Shown here: in pieces, positions 1 through 6,489 of the stretch
How the letters are laid out: each line of letters starts with the position of its first letter
Position numbering within the stretch: position 1 is the first letter of the stretch
Source of the DNA: CAIXTV01 sp037144095
GTDB taxonomy: Bacteria; Bacteroidota; Bacteroidia; Bacteroidales; CAIXTV01
Length of the DNA stretch: 14,724 bases
Assembly: GCA_037144095.1 (NCBI GenBank)
Contig: JBAWXL010000097.1
Span: 1-14,724 of the forward strand
Reading direction: 5' to 3'
Made by a program: the position numbers and the translations under genes
The notes under the pieces: generated by a model
Told to the model about the DNA's origin: nothing
Databases searched by the model: none
What the model saw: the letters and a program-made list of their open reading frames with translations, nothing else

Positions 1-130
1 ATGTCCATTAGAGCCAAGTGACAAAAAAATAGCCTGAAAAATGTCCATTACGCCGCTAATTATTAATATATACATTTTGCAGCATAAAGATTATTAATGC
101 GTTGGGAAAAATTAACAAAACCTTTTTTTA

Positions 131-319
131 AGCCTTTTAAGACTTAACTGAAGTCTTTTAAGACATAATGAATGCCTTTTAAGGCTCAACTGATGCCTTT
201 TAAGATATAGGAAAAGCCTTTTATGAAATAGTGAATGCCTTTTATGACTCAACTGATGCCTTTTAAGATTTAGCGAATGCCTTTAATGATTCAACTGATG
301 CCTTAGAAGACATTTGGAA
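131..319. repeat. Tandem array, nine 21-bp units (degenerate)
   Basis: Nine contiguous 21-bp units run with no spacer, starting at 131, 152, 173, 194, 215, 236, 257, 278 and 299. The conserved core is tgccttttaagA (first base pair tg or ag), followed by a variable tail. Tails ending aactga (units 1, 3, 6, 8) are interspersed with tails ending in gaa or aaa (units 2, 4, 5, 7, 9), hinting at a higher-order duplication of two-unit blocks. The plus strand has stops in all frames. On the minus strand one frame gives a KASVES/KAF-like heptad per unit but carries a TAA in most units, so this is not an intact gene. Function unknown. Confidence 0.85.
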
Positions 320-562
320 AATGATACATCACATTGATTAAGTATAAAGAGACTTATAAAATATCATAGAAGACTTAAGCGATGTACCTAAGCGGAAATT
401 GCATTTCCCCTTCAGGGTAAAGATCGGATGATTATATTTATTCAATTGCTGGCGTGTATGCCAATCAGGAAGTACTCCTTGATATAATTTGTGTTTCTAT
501 TAAATGGAAGACACAAAAATGAAAACTTTAAAATCACTATTTTTTGATTGTTTGCATAATTC

Positions 563-612
563 GGATAATTGCAAATTATCCTTTGTTCAAAGCCGAATTG
601 CAAATTCGGCTT
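563..612. repeat. Two adjacent hairpins with the same GCA loop
   Basis: GGATAATT (563-570) pairs with AATTATCC (574-581), and AAGCCGAATT (590-599) pairs with AATTCGGCTT (603-612). Both stems are perfect (8 and 10 bp), both have the loop GCA, and both share the central word AATTGCAAATT. Eight bases separate them. Neither is followed by a T-tract, so ordinary terminators are unlikely. They look like a dispersed palindromic element or the remnant of a mobile element end. Whether the element recurs elsewhere in the genome cannot be seen here. Confidence 0.75.
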
Positions 613-746
613 AGCCACGTTACATTTTTTGATATATGCCGCTCAGAGGGGGTTGCTTGCCCATAAAGATTTTTAAAATTTGTTCTGAAAATCATTATTA
701 TGATTAATAACAGCAATTTGTATTTATTTTTCATTTTTTAAATTGT

Positions 747-1580
747 TTATTTTGTAATAATAAATTTACCTGTTTGGTAAACTTTTGTTTTTGAAATAAG
801 TGAGAATAAATAAGTGCCACTGCTCATATTGCTCACATCCAAAGTATATTTAGTGTTTATTAATGTAATATATTCGCGTTTTTGTTCTTTTGCGTTACTA
901 TCAAAAATTACTAATTGAAATACATCTTGATTATTAGGTGGAGTAATGTCAAAATTCAATTTCATAGTTGTGGGATTTGGATAGATTTTTATAAACTGTT
1001 CATAATTAGAAAAATTGTAAGCATTTGTTTGAAGCCTTCCACATAAAGAATATATCCGTAAACTATTACCTGTTTGTGTTTGTTTACAACTGAGATAAAG
1101 TTTTGTTCCTTCTGATGTATTGAATATTGGTCTTATATCTAAAGAACCTCCATAAAGCCCAAATTCATAAGGTCCTGCAGAACTATCTGCTTTAAATATT
1201 AAATCACCATTTGTTCTAAATACATAAAAGGGCTTCGTAAACATACTGCAATTTGCACATTCATAGGCATATTCAATATTAGTAGAATCGCAATCGAATA
1301 ATGATTTTGTTATATAACAAACTGTATAGCCATTTTTTATAGAATCTTCTACAACTGGTATATGGACCGACATATAAAGTGTCATATCCATATTATATAA
1401 ACGAAATCCATTGCTGACTTCATCTAAAACAACCCATTTGAAATCATTATTCTCTAAATCAGTACAATAAAATTGATCGAGATGTACATTATCAATTGTA
1501 TATTGTAAAGTAATTTGTGCTTTAATATTTATATTGCACTGCATAATAATGCTTATAATAATTAAAAGTGTTTTTTTCAT
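747..1580 (-). CDS. Secreted T9SS cargo protein with C-terminal sorting domain
   Basis: This 277-residue protein starts with a Sec signal peptide (MKK, then a hydrophobic run to about residue 19, probable cut at KAQ, residues 20-22). It ends with a type A type IX secretion sorting domain: IYPNPTT at 199-205, a beta-rich stretch, then LDVSNMSSGTYLFSL and a basic end at about 247-277. Such tails send proteins across the outer membrane and are cleaved during surface attachment or release. The passenger (about 23-195) contains 'RLYNMDMTLY' and 'SLFDCDSTNIEY', resembling a small repeat seen in many Bacteroidota T9SS cargo proteins. It has no catalytic motif that I recognise, so the role of the mature part is unknown. 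The start is the ATG immediately before the signal peptide. It stands alone on the minus strand with long spacers on both sides and a hairpin in its probable leader. Confidence 0.85.
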   Translation of the reverse strand: MKKTLLIIISIIMQCNINIKAQITLQYTIDNVHLDQFYCTDLENNDFKWVVLDEVSNGFRLYNMDMTLYMSVHIPVVEDSIKNGYTVCYITKSLFDCDSTNIEYAYECANCSMFTKPFYVFRTNGDLIFKADSSAGPYEFGLYGGSLDIRPIFNTSEGTKLYLSCKQTQTGNSLRIYSLCGRLQTNAYNFSNYEQFIKIYPNPTTMKLNFDITPPNNQDVFQLVIFDSNAKEQKREYITLINTKYTLDVSNMSSGTYLFSLISKTKVYQTGKFIITK

Positions 1581-1627
1581 AAGTATTTGTTTTAAGTTAA
1601 TAATATTTTGAAGGCTATAATGATGAA

Positions 1628-1660
1628 GCCGGTGGAAATTTAGCCATTGTTTCCACCGGC
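1628..1660 (-). promoter_or_regulatory. 11-bp stem-loop in the probable 5' leader of the T9SS cargo gene
   Basis: GCCGGTGGAAA (1628-1638) and TTTCCACCGGC (1650-1660) are perfect complements around an 11-nt loop. It lies 47 bp upstream of the start codon of the minus-strand gene. No T-tract follows on either strand, so it does not look like an intrinsic terminator. It could be a leader structure, a protein-binding palindrome or a dispersed repeat. Confidence 0.5.
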
Positions 1661-1701
1661 ATTCTCTTTCTTGGCTTTAAGCTTTTTTATTCCAATTCCA
1701 T

Positions 1702-1709
1702 CAAATATA
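1702..1709 (-). promoter_or_regulatory. Candidate Bacteroidota -7 box for the T9SS cargo gene
   Basis: On the minus strand this reads TATATTTG, a match to the Bacteroidota -7 consensus TAnnTTTG. It would give a leader of about 115 nt containing the 1628-1660 hairpin. No clear -33 TTTG lies at the expected distance, and such octamers occur by chance in AT-rich DNA. Confidence 0.3.
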
Positions 1710-2158
1710 ATCGATAAAGAGGAAATATTTTTAAGTTCTTGTAGATATAAATAATTCATTTTAATTCTATTAACATTAGATTTTTCTTAAAAAAAGGGTA
1801 TAGATATTCCATAAAATAGATATGGATACAAGCGGGAAAATCTTCGCATCTCCTTAGGATGCCTTGGTTTTAGAATATTAATAGGTCTTAAACTTCTTTT
1901 AAAAAGGAAGCTTAGGTATGTTTAAAATTATTCAATGCAAAAATATAGATTTATTTCGGATATGTCAAAATATATTTTGGTTAGTATATATTTTGGATTT
2001 AAGTCCCTGCTTGCCGTAATTTAAAATAATCAAATATCCTGGCTTGGCAAGGCATTCACTTTGTCACCTTATTTTTATAGCATTTGAAATACAATATATT
2101 GTCGTATTCCATCAATAAAATTATTATCCAACTCAATGAATATTTAAGAAAAGCTATG

Positions 2159-2166
2159 TATATTTG
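2159..2166 (+). promoter_or_regulatory. Bacteroidota -7 promoter box for the 40-aa ORF
   Basis: TATATTTG matches TAnnTTTG exactly, followed by gcac. Transcription would start near 2172, giving a leader of about 39 nt before the ATG at 2211. No good -33 element is visible. Its position directly ahead of a well-formed small ORF is the main support. Confidence 0.5.
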
Positions 2167-2210
2167 CACTACTTAAAATCTCAATAATTGAATCAATAAA
2201 ATATAAAATT

Positions 2211-2333
2211 ATGGGCTTAATTAAAGAACCTAATGGAGTTGACTTTATCATACTAAGTACTCCATTAACAGAAGAAGAAAGGAAAGAAATTAGCGAGTTT
2301 ATCCGAAAAAGAAAACTTGAAATAAACCTTTAG
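2211..2333 (+). CDS. Small acidic/basic hypothetical protein, 40 aa
   Basis: The ATG at 2211 opens a 40-codon frame ending in TAG. The protein starts MGLIKEPNGVDFIILS, continues PLTEEERKEISEFI and ends in a basic tail RKRKLEINL. The first half is predicted to be a short beta hairpin, the second an amphipathic charged helix. It resembles small orphan proteins often annotated in Bacteroidota with a 'KEP.GVDF......LT..E...IS..I' pattern; this is from memory and unchecked. The composition looks like real protein and unlike random AT-rich translation, and a -7 box sits about 45 bp upstream. It lies alone on the plus strand, convergent with the dnaB-side operon. Function is unknown. Confidence 0.65.
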   Translation: MGLIKEPNGVDFIILSTPLTEEERKEISEFIRKRKLEINL

Positions 2334-2484
2334 TTAATCGGACAATCTTAAAAAAGAAAGAGAAAATAAAAGTGTAACCCCTTGCTTTCCGTATTTTATT
2401 CTATTCATTTCGGCAAGTTTTCTTTTGCTGTTCCCATTCTAATGTGAGGTCTATAAGCCTTCTGCCTAAACCCCTTCAGCCTAA

Positions 2485-3747
2485 TTAAGTTTTCTGCTTT
2501 TTCTTTTTAGCAGCAGGAAACAGCACATTATTCAGGATTAATCTGTATCCCGGCGAATTGGGGAATAAATTCAAATCAGTAGGTGGGTCGCCAACAAGAT
2601 GCTGATAATCTTCGGGGTCGTGTCCACCATAGAAAGTCCAGGTTCCTTTGCCATATTCCCCATGAACATAACGAGCTTCATTCATCGACTTGGTTTCGCC
2701 CATTACCAAAGTAGTTGATTTAAGTACTTCATTTCGAAAGGCGGTGGTTTGTCCCATAAATCCTTTAATAATTTGAGTATGATTCTGACAAAGCATTGTA
2801 GGGACAGGATCCCACTTGGCAGAAAACTCGAATAGAGTAAAAAAGTCATCTTTTTCACTTATTTTACGAATATGTGGCACATCAATAGAAGATATTTCAT
2901 ACTCATACGGATTAGTAACCAATTTGAAGTTTGTAAAAGCAAAACACTTGCTGAAATCGAGTTTGCTTTGGGCATTAGGATCAGGAGGGTCGCCATCAAA
3001 CATCACATCGCATATATCAACATCTTCTGCTGCCAGAGCTACATCATAGCTATCGGGAGCCGAACACATGGCAAAAAGAAAACCTCCTCCTGCAACAAAA
3101 TCTCTGATTTTTTTAACAACAGCAAGTTTTAACTGCGATACTTTGGCAAATCCTAATTTATGAGCATTCTCTTCGTTAGCTTTAACATCTTCTTTATACC
3201 ATGCAGCATTCTGAAAAGCAGCCCAAAACTTACCATATTGCCCGGTAAAGTCTTCGTGATGCATGTGAAGCCAATCGTATAAAGGCAAGCTCCCCTGAAT
3301 CACTTCAACGTCATACACCACATCATAAGGAATTTCGGCATATTTCAGAACAAGAGTAACGGCATCGTCCCATGGCATTTTGTTTTTAGGGGAATAAACA
3401 GCAATTTTAGGGGGTTTTTGCAGTTTAATTTCATCCATATTATTTTCATTGCTCAAGATTTCCTGTAGGATAGCAGATGCCTGGACATCTGCAATAATTT
3501 GATAAGAAACGCCCCGTGTCAGACATTCATCTTCTATTGCTTTGGCATATTTACACATGAAACTGCCCCCTCTGTAGTTGAGCAACCAGCTCACTTCCAC
3601 ATCCTGCTTCAACAACCAATAGGTTATTCCATAAGCTTTTAGATGATTTTTTTGAGGGGCATCCATAGGAATAAAAATATAGGATGCCTGCAATATTAAA
3701 GAAGAAAAAATAAAGGCAATTATTATAATAAACTTTTTCATACACAT
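2485..3747 (-). CDS. Secreted GATase1-like protein of the family labelled 'asparagine synthetase B'
   Basis: The 420-residue protein has a signal peptide (hydrophobic core about 6-20, probable cut after LQAS). The mature part begins YIFIPMDAPQKNHLKAYGI, a hallmark of a conserved Bacteroidota family that databases often name asparagine synthetase B. I see no glutaminase Cys-2 N-terminus or synthetase ATP-PPi motif, so that name is probably wrong. An alpha/beta core with KIAVYSPK (about 115), a GGGFLFAMCSAPDSY turn (about 222-236) and a closing GKGTWTFYGGHDPEDYQH segment (about 367-384) suggests a class I glutamine-amidotransferase-like or ThuA-like fold acting in the periplasm. The cysteine in AMCSAPD could be a nucleophile; this is inference. 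A start two codons later (MKKF) is equally good and more typical of a signal peptide. It follows dnaB by 17 bp and is probably co-transcribed. A lysine-rich end (KKKKQKT) closes it. Confidence 0.8.
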   Translation of the reverse strand: MCMKKFIIIIAFIFSSLILQASYIFIPMDAPQKNHLKAYGITYWLLKQDVEVSWLLNYRGGSFMCKYAKAIEDECLTRGVSYQIIADVQASAILQEILSNENNMDEIKLQKPPKIAVYSPKNKMPWDDAVTLVLKYAEIPYDVVYDVEVIQGSLPLYDWLHMHHEDFTGQYGKFWAAFQNAAWYKEDVKANEENAHKLGFAKVSQLKLAVVKKIRDFVAGGGFLFAMCSAPDSYDVALAAEDVDICDVMFDGDPPDPNAQSKLDFSKCFAFTNFKLVTNPYEYEISSIDVPHIRKISEKDDFFTLFEFSAKWDPVPTMLCQNHTQIIKGFMGQTTAFRNEVLKSTTLVMGETKSMNEARYVHGEYGKGTWTFYGGHDPEDYQHLVGDPPTDLNLFPNSPGYRLILNNVLFPAAKKKKQKT

Positions 3748-3764
3748 AAAACGTAAAAAACGGA

Positions 3765-5306
3765 TTAAAAGTTTAAGGGTGATTCATCTATTGAAAATCC
3801 ATCGTCATTCATGCTCGAAGGAACTATCCTGTTGTTTGGAGTGTCGAATTGATTGTTGGCGGGCAACTCATTTGTATACATTGAATAATCTGTTTCGAAG
3901 TCGCAAAACTTGGCAAATTTGTCGATAAATTGCAATTGAATATCCTTGAGGGCACCATTTCTATGTTTAGCAATAATAATTTCAGCCATTCCTTCGGTCG
4001 AATTGCCTTGTTCGTCCTGAGTAAGTTTATAATATTCAGGTCGATAAATAAAAAGCACCATATCGGCATCCTGTTCAATGGCACCCGATTCTCTAAGGTC
4101 AGACAAGATAGGTCTTTTGGTTCCTCCACGGGTTTCAACCGCACGACTCAATTGTGATAGCGCAATAATGGGAACATTCAACTCTTTGGCAAGATTTTTT
4201 AATGAACGCGAAATATTACTGATTTCCTGTTCACGGTTTCCACCTCTTGTGTCAGAAGCAGCAGTCATCAATTGAAGATAATCGATAATGATAAGTTCAA
4301 CATCAAAACGTTGTTTCATTCTCCGGCATTTTGCACGAAGTTCAAACAAATTTAATCCGGGAGAATCATCTATTACGAGAGGGGCATCAATCAGGCTGGC
4401 TACCTTCACATTCAATTGTTCCCATTCGTAATCTTCGAGATTGCCTTTTTTTAGTTTATCGGCAGGCAACTGGCTTTCACTCGAAATCAAACGAGTGACC
4501 AATTGCAATGAATTCATTTCTAAAGAAAAGACAACAATGGGTCTTTTATGATCAACAGCGATGTTTCGAGCCATCGAAAGCACAAAAGCGGTTTTCCCCA
4601 TACCGGGACGAGCTGCAATGATAATGAGATCTGATTTTTGCCAACCATTGGTTATTCTGTCCAATTCCGTAAAACCGGAAGGAACACCGGTTAGGTGAGT
4701 CTCTGAATTACGGGCTTTTTCAATTTCCTTAATTGCATCTTTAACCAAAATACGCATATCGATTGCATCGCTGCGCAAGTTATTATCACTGATAGAAAAA
4801 AGATTTTTTTCAGCTCTGTCTAATAATTCCAACACATCGGTAGTGTCCTCAAACGAATCGCGAATGATTTCGGACGAAATAGCAATTAACTCGCGCTGGA
4901 TATATTTCTGTTGCAGTATCCTTGCGTGAAATTCAATATTGGCAGAAGAGGTAACCCGGTTGGTCAACATGGTGATGTAATATGCTCCACCAACTTGCTC
5001 CAACAAGCCCATACTTTTCAATTCATTGGTAACTGTCAGGATATCGATAGGTTCATTTTTCGCAAACAGAACCATTATGGCGTTAAATATTTGTTGATGC
5101 GCTTCTTTGTAAAACACTTCCGGCTTGAGTGTTTCAATTACAACTGAAACCGCATGTTGTTCTAACAGCATTGCTCCAATCACGGCTTCTTCGAGATCAA
5201 TTGCTTGTGGAGGAATACGTCCATGCTGATTAATTTCGATGCGTTTTTGCAGTTCTTTGGGCTTTCTACGGGTATTTTCTCCAAATGAAGAGTTCATGTC
5301 AATCAT
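3765..5306 (-). CDS. dnaB: Replicative DNA helicase DnaB
   Basis: The hexameric helicase unwinds DNA ahead of the replisome and recruits primase. The 513 residues show the DnaB order: an N-terminal helical domain (about 33-135, beginning PPQAIDLEEAVIGAML), a linker helix (about 140-185), and a RecA-like domain with Walker A ARPGMGKT (232-239), SLEM, Walker B LIIIDYLQLM (338-347), the ALSQLSRAVE..GG.KRPILSDLRESGAIEQDAD segment and a final basic KHRNG motif. Length is normal for Bacteroidota. No intein is present. The ATG at 5306 gives MIDMNSS; the ATG three codons later (5297) is a serious alternative, because a -7 box at 5311-5318 would place transcription start at about the first ATG. It sits 79 bp after lspA and 17 bp before the secreted protein gene. 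Confidence 0.97.
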   Translation of the reverse strand: MIDMNSSFGENTRRKPKELQKRIEINQHGRIPPQAIDLEEAVIGAMLLEQHAVSVVIETLKPEVFYKEAHQQIFNAIMVLFAKNEPIDILTVTNELKSMGLLEQVGGAYYITMLTNRVTSSANIEFHARILQQKYIQRELIAISSEIIRDSFEDTTDVLELLDRAEKNLFSISDNNLRSDAIDMRILVKDAIKEIEKARNSETHLTGVPSGFTELDRITNGWQKSDLIIIAARPGMGKTAFVLSMARNIAVDHKRPIVVFSLEMNSLQLVTRLISSESQLPADKLKKGNLEDYEWEQLNVKVASLIDAPLVIDDSPGLNLFELRAKCRRMKQRFDVELIIIDYLQLMTAASDTRGGNREQEISNISRSLKNLAKELNVPIIALSQLSRAVETRGGTKRPILSDLRESGAIEQDADMVLFIYRPEYYKLTQDEQGNSTEGMAEIIIAKHRNGALKDIQLQFIDKFAKFCDFETDYSMYTNELPANNQFDTPNNRIVPSSMNDDGFSIDESPLNF

Positions 5307-5310
5307 GGTT

Positions 5311-5318
5311 CAAAGGTA
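5311..5318 (-). promoter_or_regulatory. Candidate -7 box for dnaB
   Basis: On the minus strand this reads TACCTTTG, a full match to TAnnTTTG. It lies only 4 bp upstream of the first possible dnaB ATG, so the transcript would be nearly leaderless or would start translation at the second ATG (5297). No clear -33 partner is visible. Confidence 0.35.
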
Positions 5319-5385
5319 GTATTCGTTGGGAAAATAGAGACTGAAATAAAGAAAATAATTATCAACTTTGAATTAACAGAACTTA

Positions 5386-6078
5386 TTAACAATTGTTATT
5401 AAGCTCATCTGTTTCTACTTCGGGCGCCGCATCAGTTTGTACTGATTTCTTTTTGAAAAATTTATTCTGAAATATAATAAGCATCAAAACACCAACCGTG
5501 ATTGATGAATCGGCTATGTTAAACACAGGTCGGAAAAAAATAAATTCTTCATTCCCCCAAAAAGGAAACCACGAAGGAAAATGCCCTTCAATTAACGGAA
5601 AATAGAGCATATCCACCACTTTCCCATGCAGAAAACCGGCATAACCTCCTCCCTGAGGAAATGACTGCGCAATTTGATAATTACTGTCAGTAAAAATCAA
5701 ACCATAAAAAGCACTGTCAATTATATTTCCGAAAGCTCCTGCAAAAATGAGGGCTAAACAAATATACAGTCCTAAGGGGGTTTCCTCTTTTTTGGAAAGC
5801 CTGTATATGTAATAGCCAATAGCGCTTATGGCAATGATTCGGAACAGGCTAAGAAACAACTTGCCGAACATACCGGCAAATTCCAACCCAAAAGCCATTC
5901 CGTTGTTTTCAGTAAAATGAATAATAAACCAATTACCTGCCACATGATACTCCTGACCAATATACATATGGGTTTTTATCCATATTTTGATGAATTGATC
6001 TAAAATAAGGACAAATAGAATAATGAGGATGGCTAAATGAGCACCCTTAATTGAACGGAAAGAAAAGCGAGGGGTCAT
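5386..6078 (-). CDS. lspA: Lipoprotein signal peptidase (signal peptidase II)
   Basis: This inner-membrane aspartyl protease cuts the signal peptide of diacylglyceryl-modified prolipoproteins. The 230 residues contain four predicted membrane segments (about 13-33, 71-93, 102-124 and 188-206). The conserved motifs are LDQFIK early, FTENNGMAFG (55-64), GNIID (117-121), GKVVDMLYFP with catalytic Asp156, and FNIADSSITVG with catalytic Asp190. The loop between GNIID and GKVVD is longer than in E. coli, as in other Bacteroidota. The C-terminal tail after 207 is charged. Its ATG overlaps the stop of the upstream DksA-like gene by four bases (ATGA), indicating translational coupling. ileS, the DksA-like gene and lspA form a common Bacteroidota cluster. 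Confidence 0.96.
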   Translation of the reverse strand: MTPRFSFRSIKGAHLAILIILFVLILDQFIKIWIKTHMYIGQEYHVAGNWFIIHFTENNGMAFGLEFAGMFGKLFLSLFRIIAISAIGYYIYRLSKKEETPLGLYICLALIFAGAFGNIIDSAFYGLIFTDSNYQIAQSFPQGGGYAGFLHGKVVDMLYFPLIEGHFPSWFPFWGNEEFIFFRPVFNIADSSITVGVLMLIIFQNKFFKKKSVQTDAAPEVETDELNNNC

Positions 6079-6473
6079 TTCTTTTTTGCCTGCAACAGTT
6101 TTGCATCAATACTCAATGTGGCATGAGGAACAATGCGCAAGCGTTCTTTCGAAATAAGTTTACCTGTAACCCTGCAAATTCCATAGGTTTTATTTTCAAT
6201 ACGAATGAGAGCGTTTTCGAGCGACTTAATGAATTTTATCTGACGAGAAGCTAAACGGCTGTTTTCTTCTTTTGATAACACCTGATAACCTTCTTCCAAT
6301 ACTTTAAAAGTTGGAGATGTATCATTGGTATCTGCTTCACTATTATTTGTGTAAGCATCAGTAAGAAGTTGCAAATCCTGATTAGCTTTTTCAAGCTTTT
6401 CTATAATAATAGTTTTGAATTCCTGTAATTCTTCTTCTGAATATCTCGTTTTGTTTGTGTCTTCGTTTTGCAT
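6075..6473 (-). CDS. DksA/TraR-like protein lacking most zinc cysteines
   Basis: The 132-residue cytoplasmic protein has two charged helices suited to a coiled-coil hairpin (about 11-45 and 60-95) and a C-terminal YGICRVTGKLISKERLRIVPHATLS segment (97-121) typical of the DksA/TraR zinc-finger fold. Only one of the four zinc cysteines remains (Cys100); the others are replaced (Thr103 area, Val/Pro/His 115-117). Proteins of this type normally insert a coiled coil into the RNA polymerase secondary channel. Whether this one does so without zinc is unknown. Cysteine-poor versions next to ileS and lspA are common in Bacteroidota, so this is probably the normal local form and not a decayed gene. It follows ileS by 16 bp, with a GGGGG run just ahead of its ATG, and overlaps lspA by 4 bp. 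Confidence 0.88.
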   Translation of the reverse strand: MQNEDTNKTRYSEEELQEFKTIIIEKLEKANQDLQLLTDAYTNNSEADTNDTSPTFKVLEEGYQVLSKEENSRLASRQIKFIKSLENALIRIENKTYGICRVTGKLISKERLRIVPHATLSIDAKLLQAKKK

Positions 6474-6489
6474 ATAGCCCCCTTTTTTA

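Larger units (their letters stand above)
1..746. other. Gene-free, repeat-rich left-hand spacer
   Basis: I see no convincing gene here. The stretch is AT-rich and holds a 21-bp tandem array (131-319) and a pair of hairpins (563-581 and 590-612), listed separately. The decamer atgtccatta occurs twice near the left edge (1-10 and 41-50). The short plus-strand open frame 519-614 (31 codons) is made largely of the two hairpins and is not called as a gene. Between 340 and 520 I see only stop-rich sequence in all frames, possibly decayed accessory DNA. Confidence 0.6.
1581..2210. other. Gene-free spacer with hairpin, palindrome and promoter-like boxes
   Basis: No gene is supported between the T9SS cargo gene and the small plus-strand ORF at 2211. 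The spacer holds a strong hairpin (1628-1660), a candidate minus-strand -7 box (1702-1709), the 14-bp perfect palindrome CAAAATATATTTTG (1966-1979) and a plus-strand -7 box (2159-2166). The rest is AT-rich and stop-rich. Confidence 0.5.

Noticed and set aside
131..319. CRISPR-like array
   Set aside because: Units are contiguous with no unique spacers and no cas genes are nearby; the same holds for 10470-10700.
519..614. 31-codon plus-strand ORF
   Set aside because: Most of it is the two hairpins; no promoter box, and another frame across the same bases looks equally open.
1966..1979. Perfect 14-bp palindrome CAAAATATATTTTG as an operator
   Set aside because: AT-rich palindromes of this size are expected in such sequence, and it is about 245 bp from the nearest start on the plus strand; noted but not called as a site.
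2380..2480. Minus-strand open stretch reading GFRQKAYRPHIRMG, slightly reminiscent of a translation-factor tail
   Set aside because: Too short, no start codon and no flanking support; likely chance.
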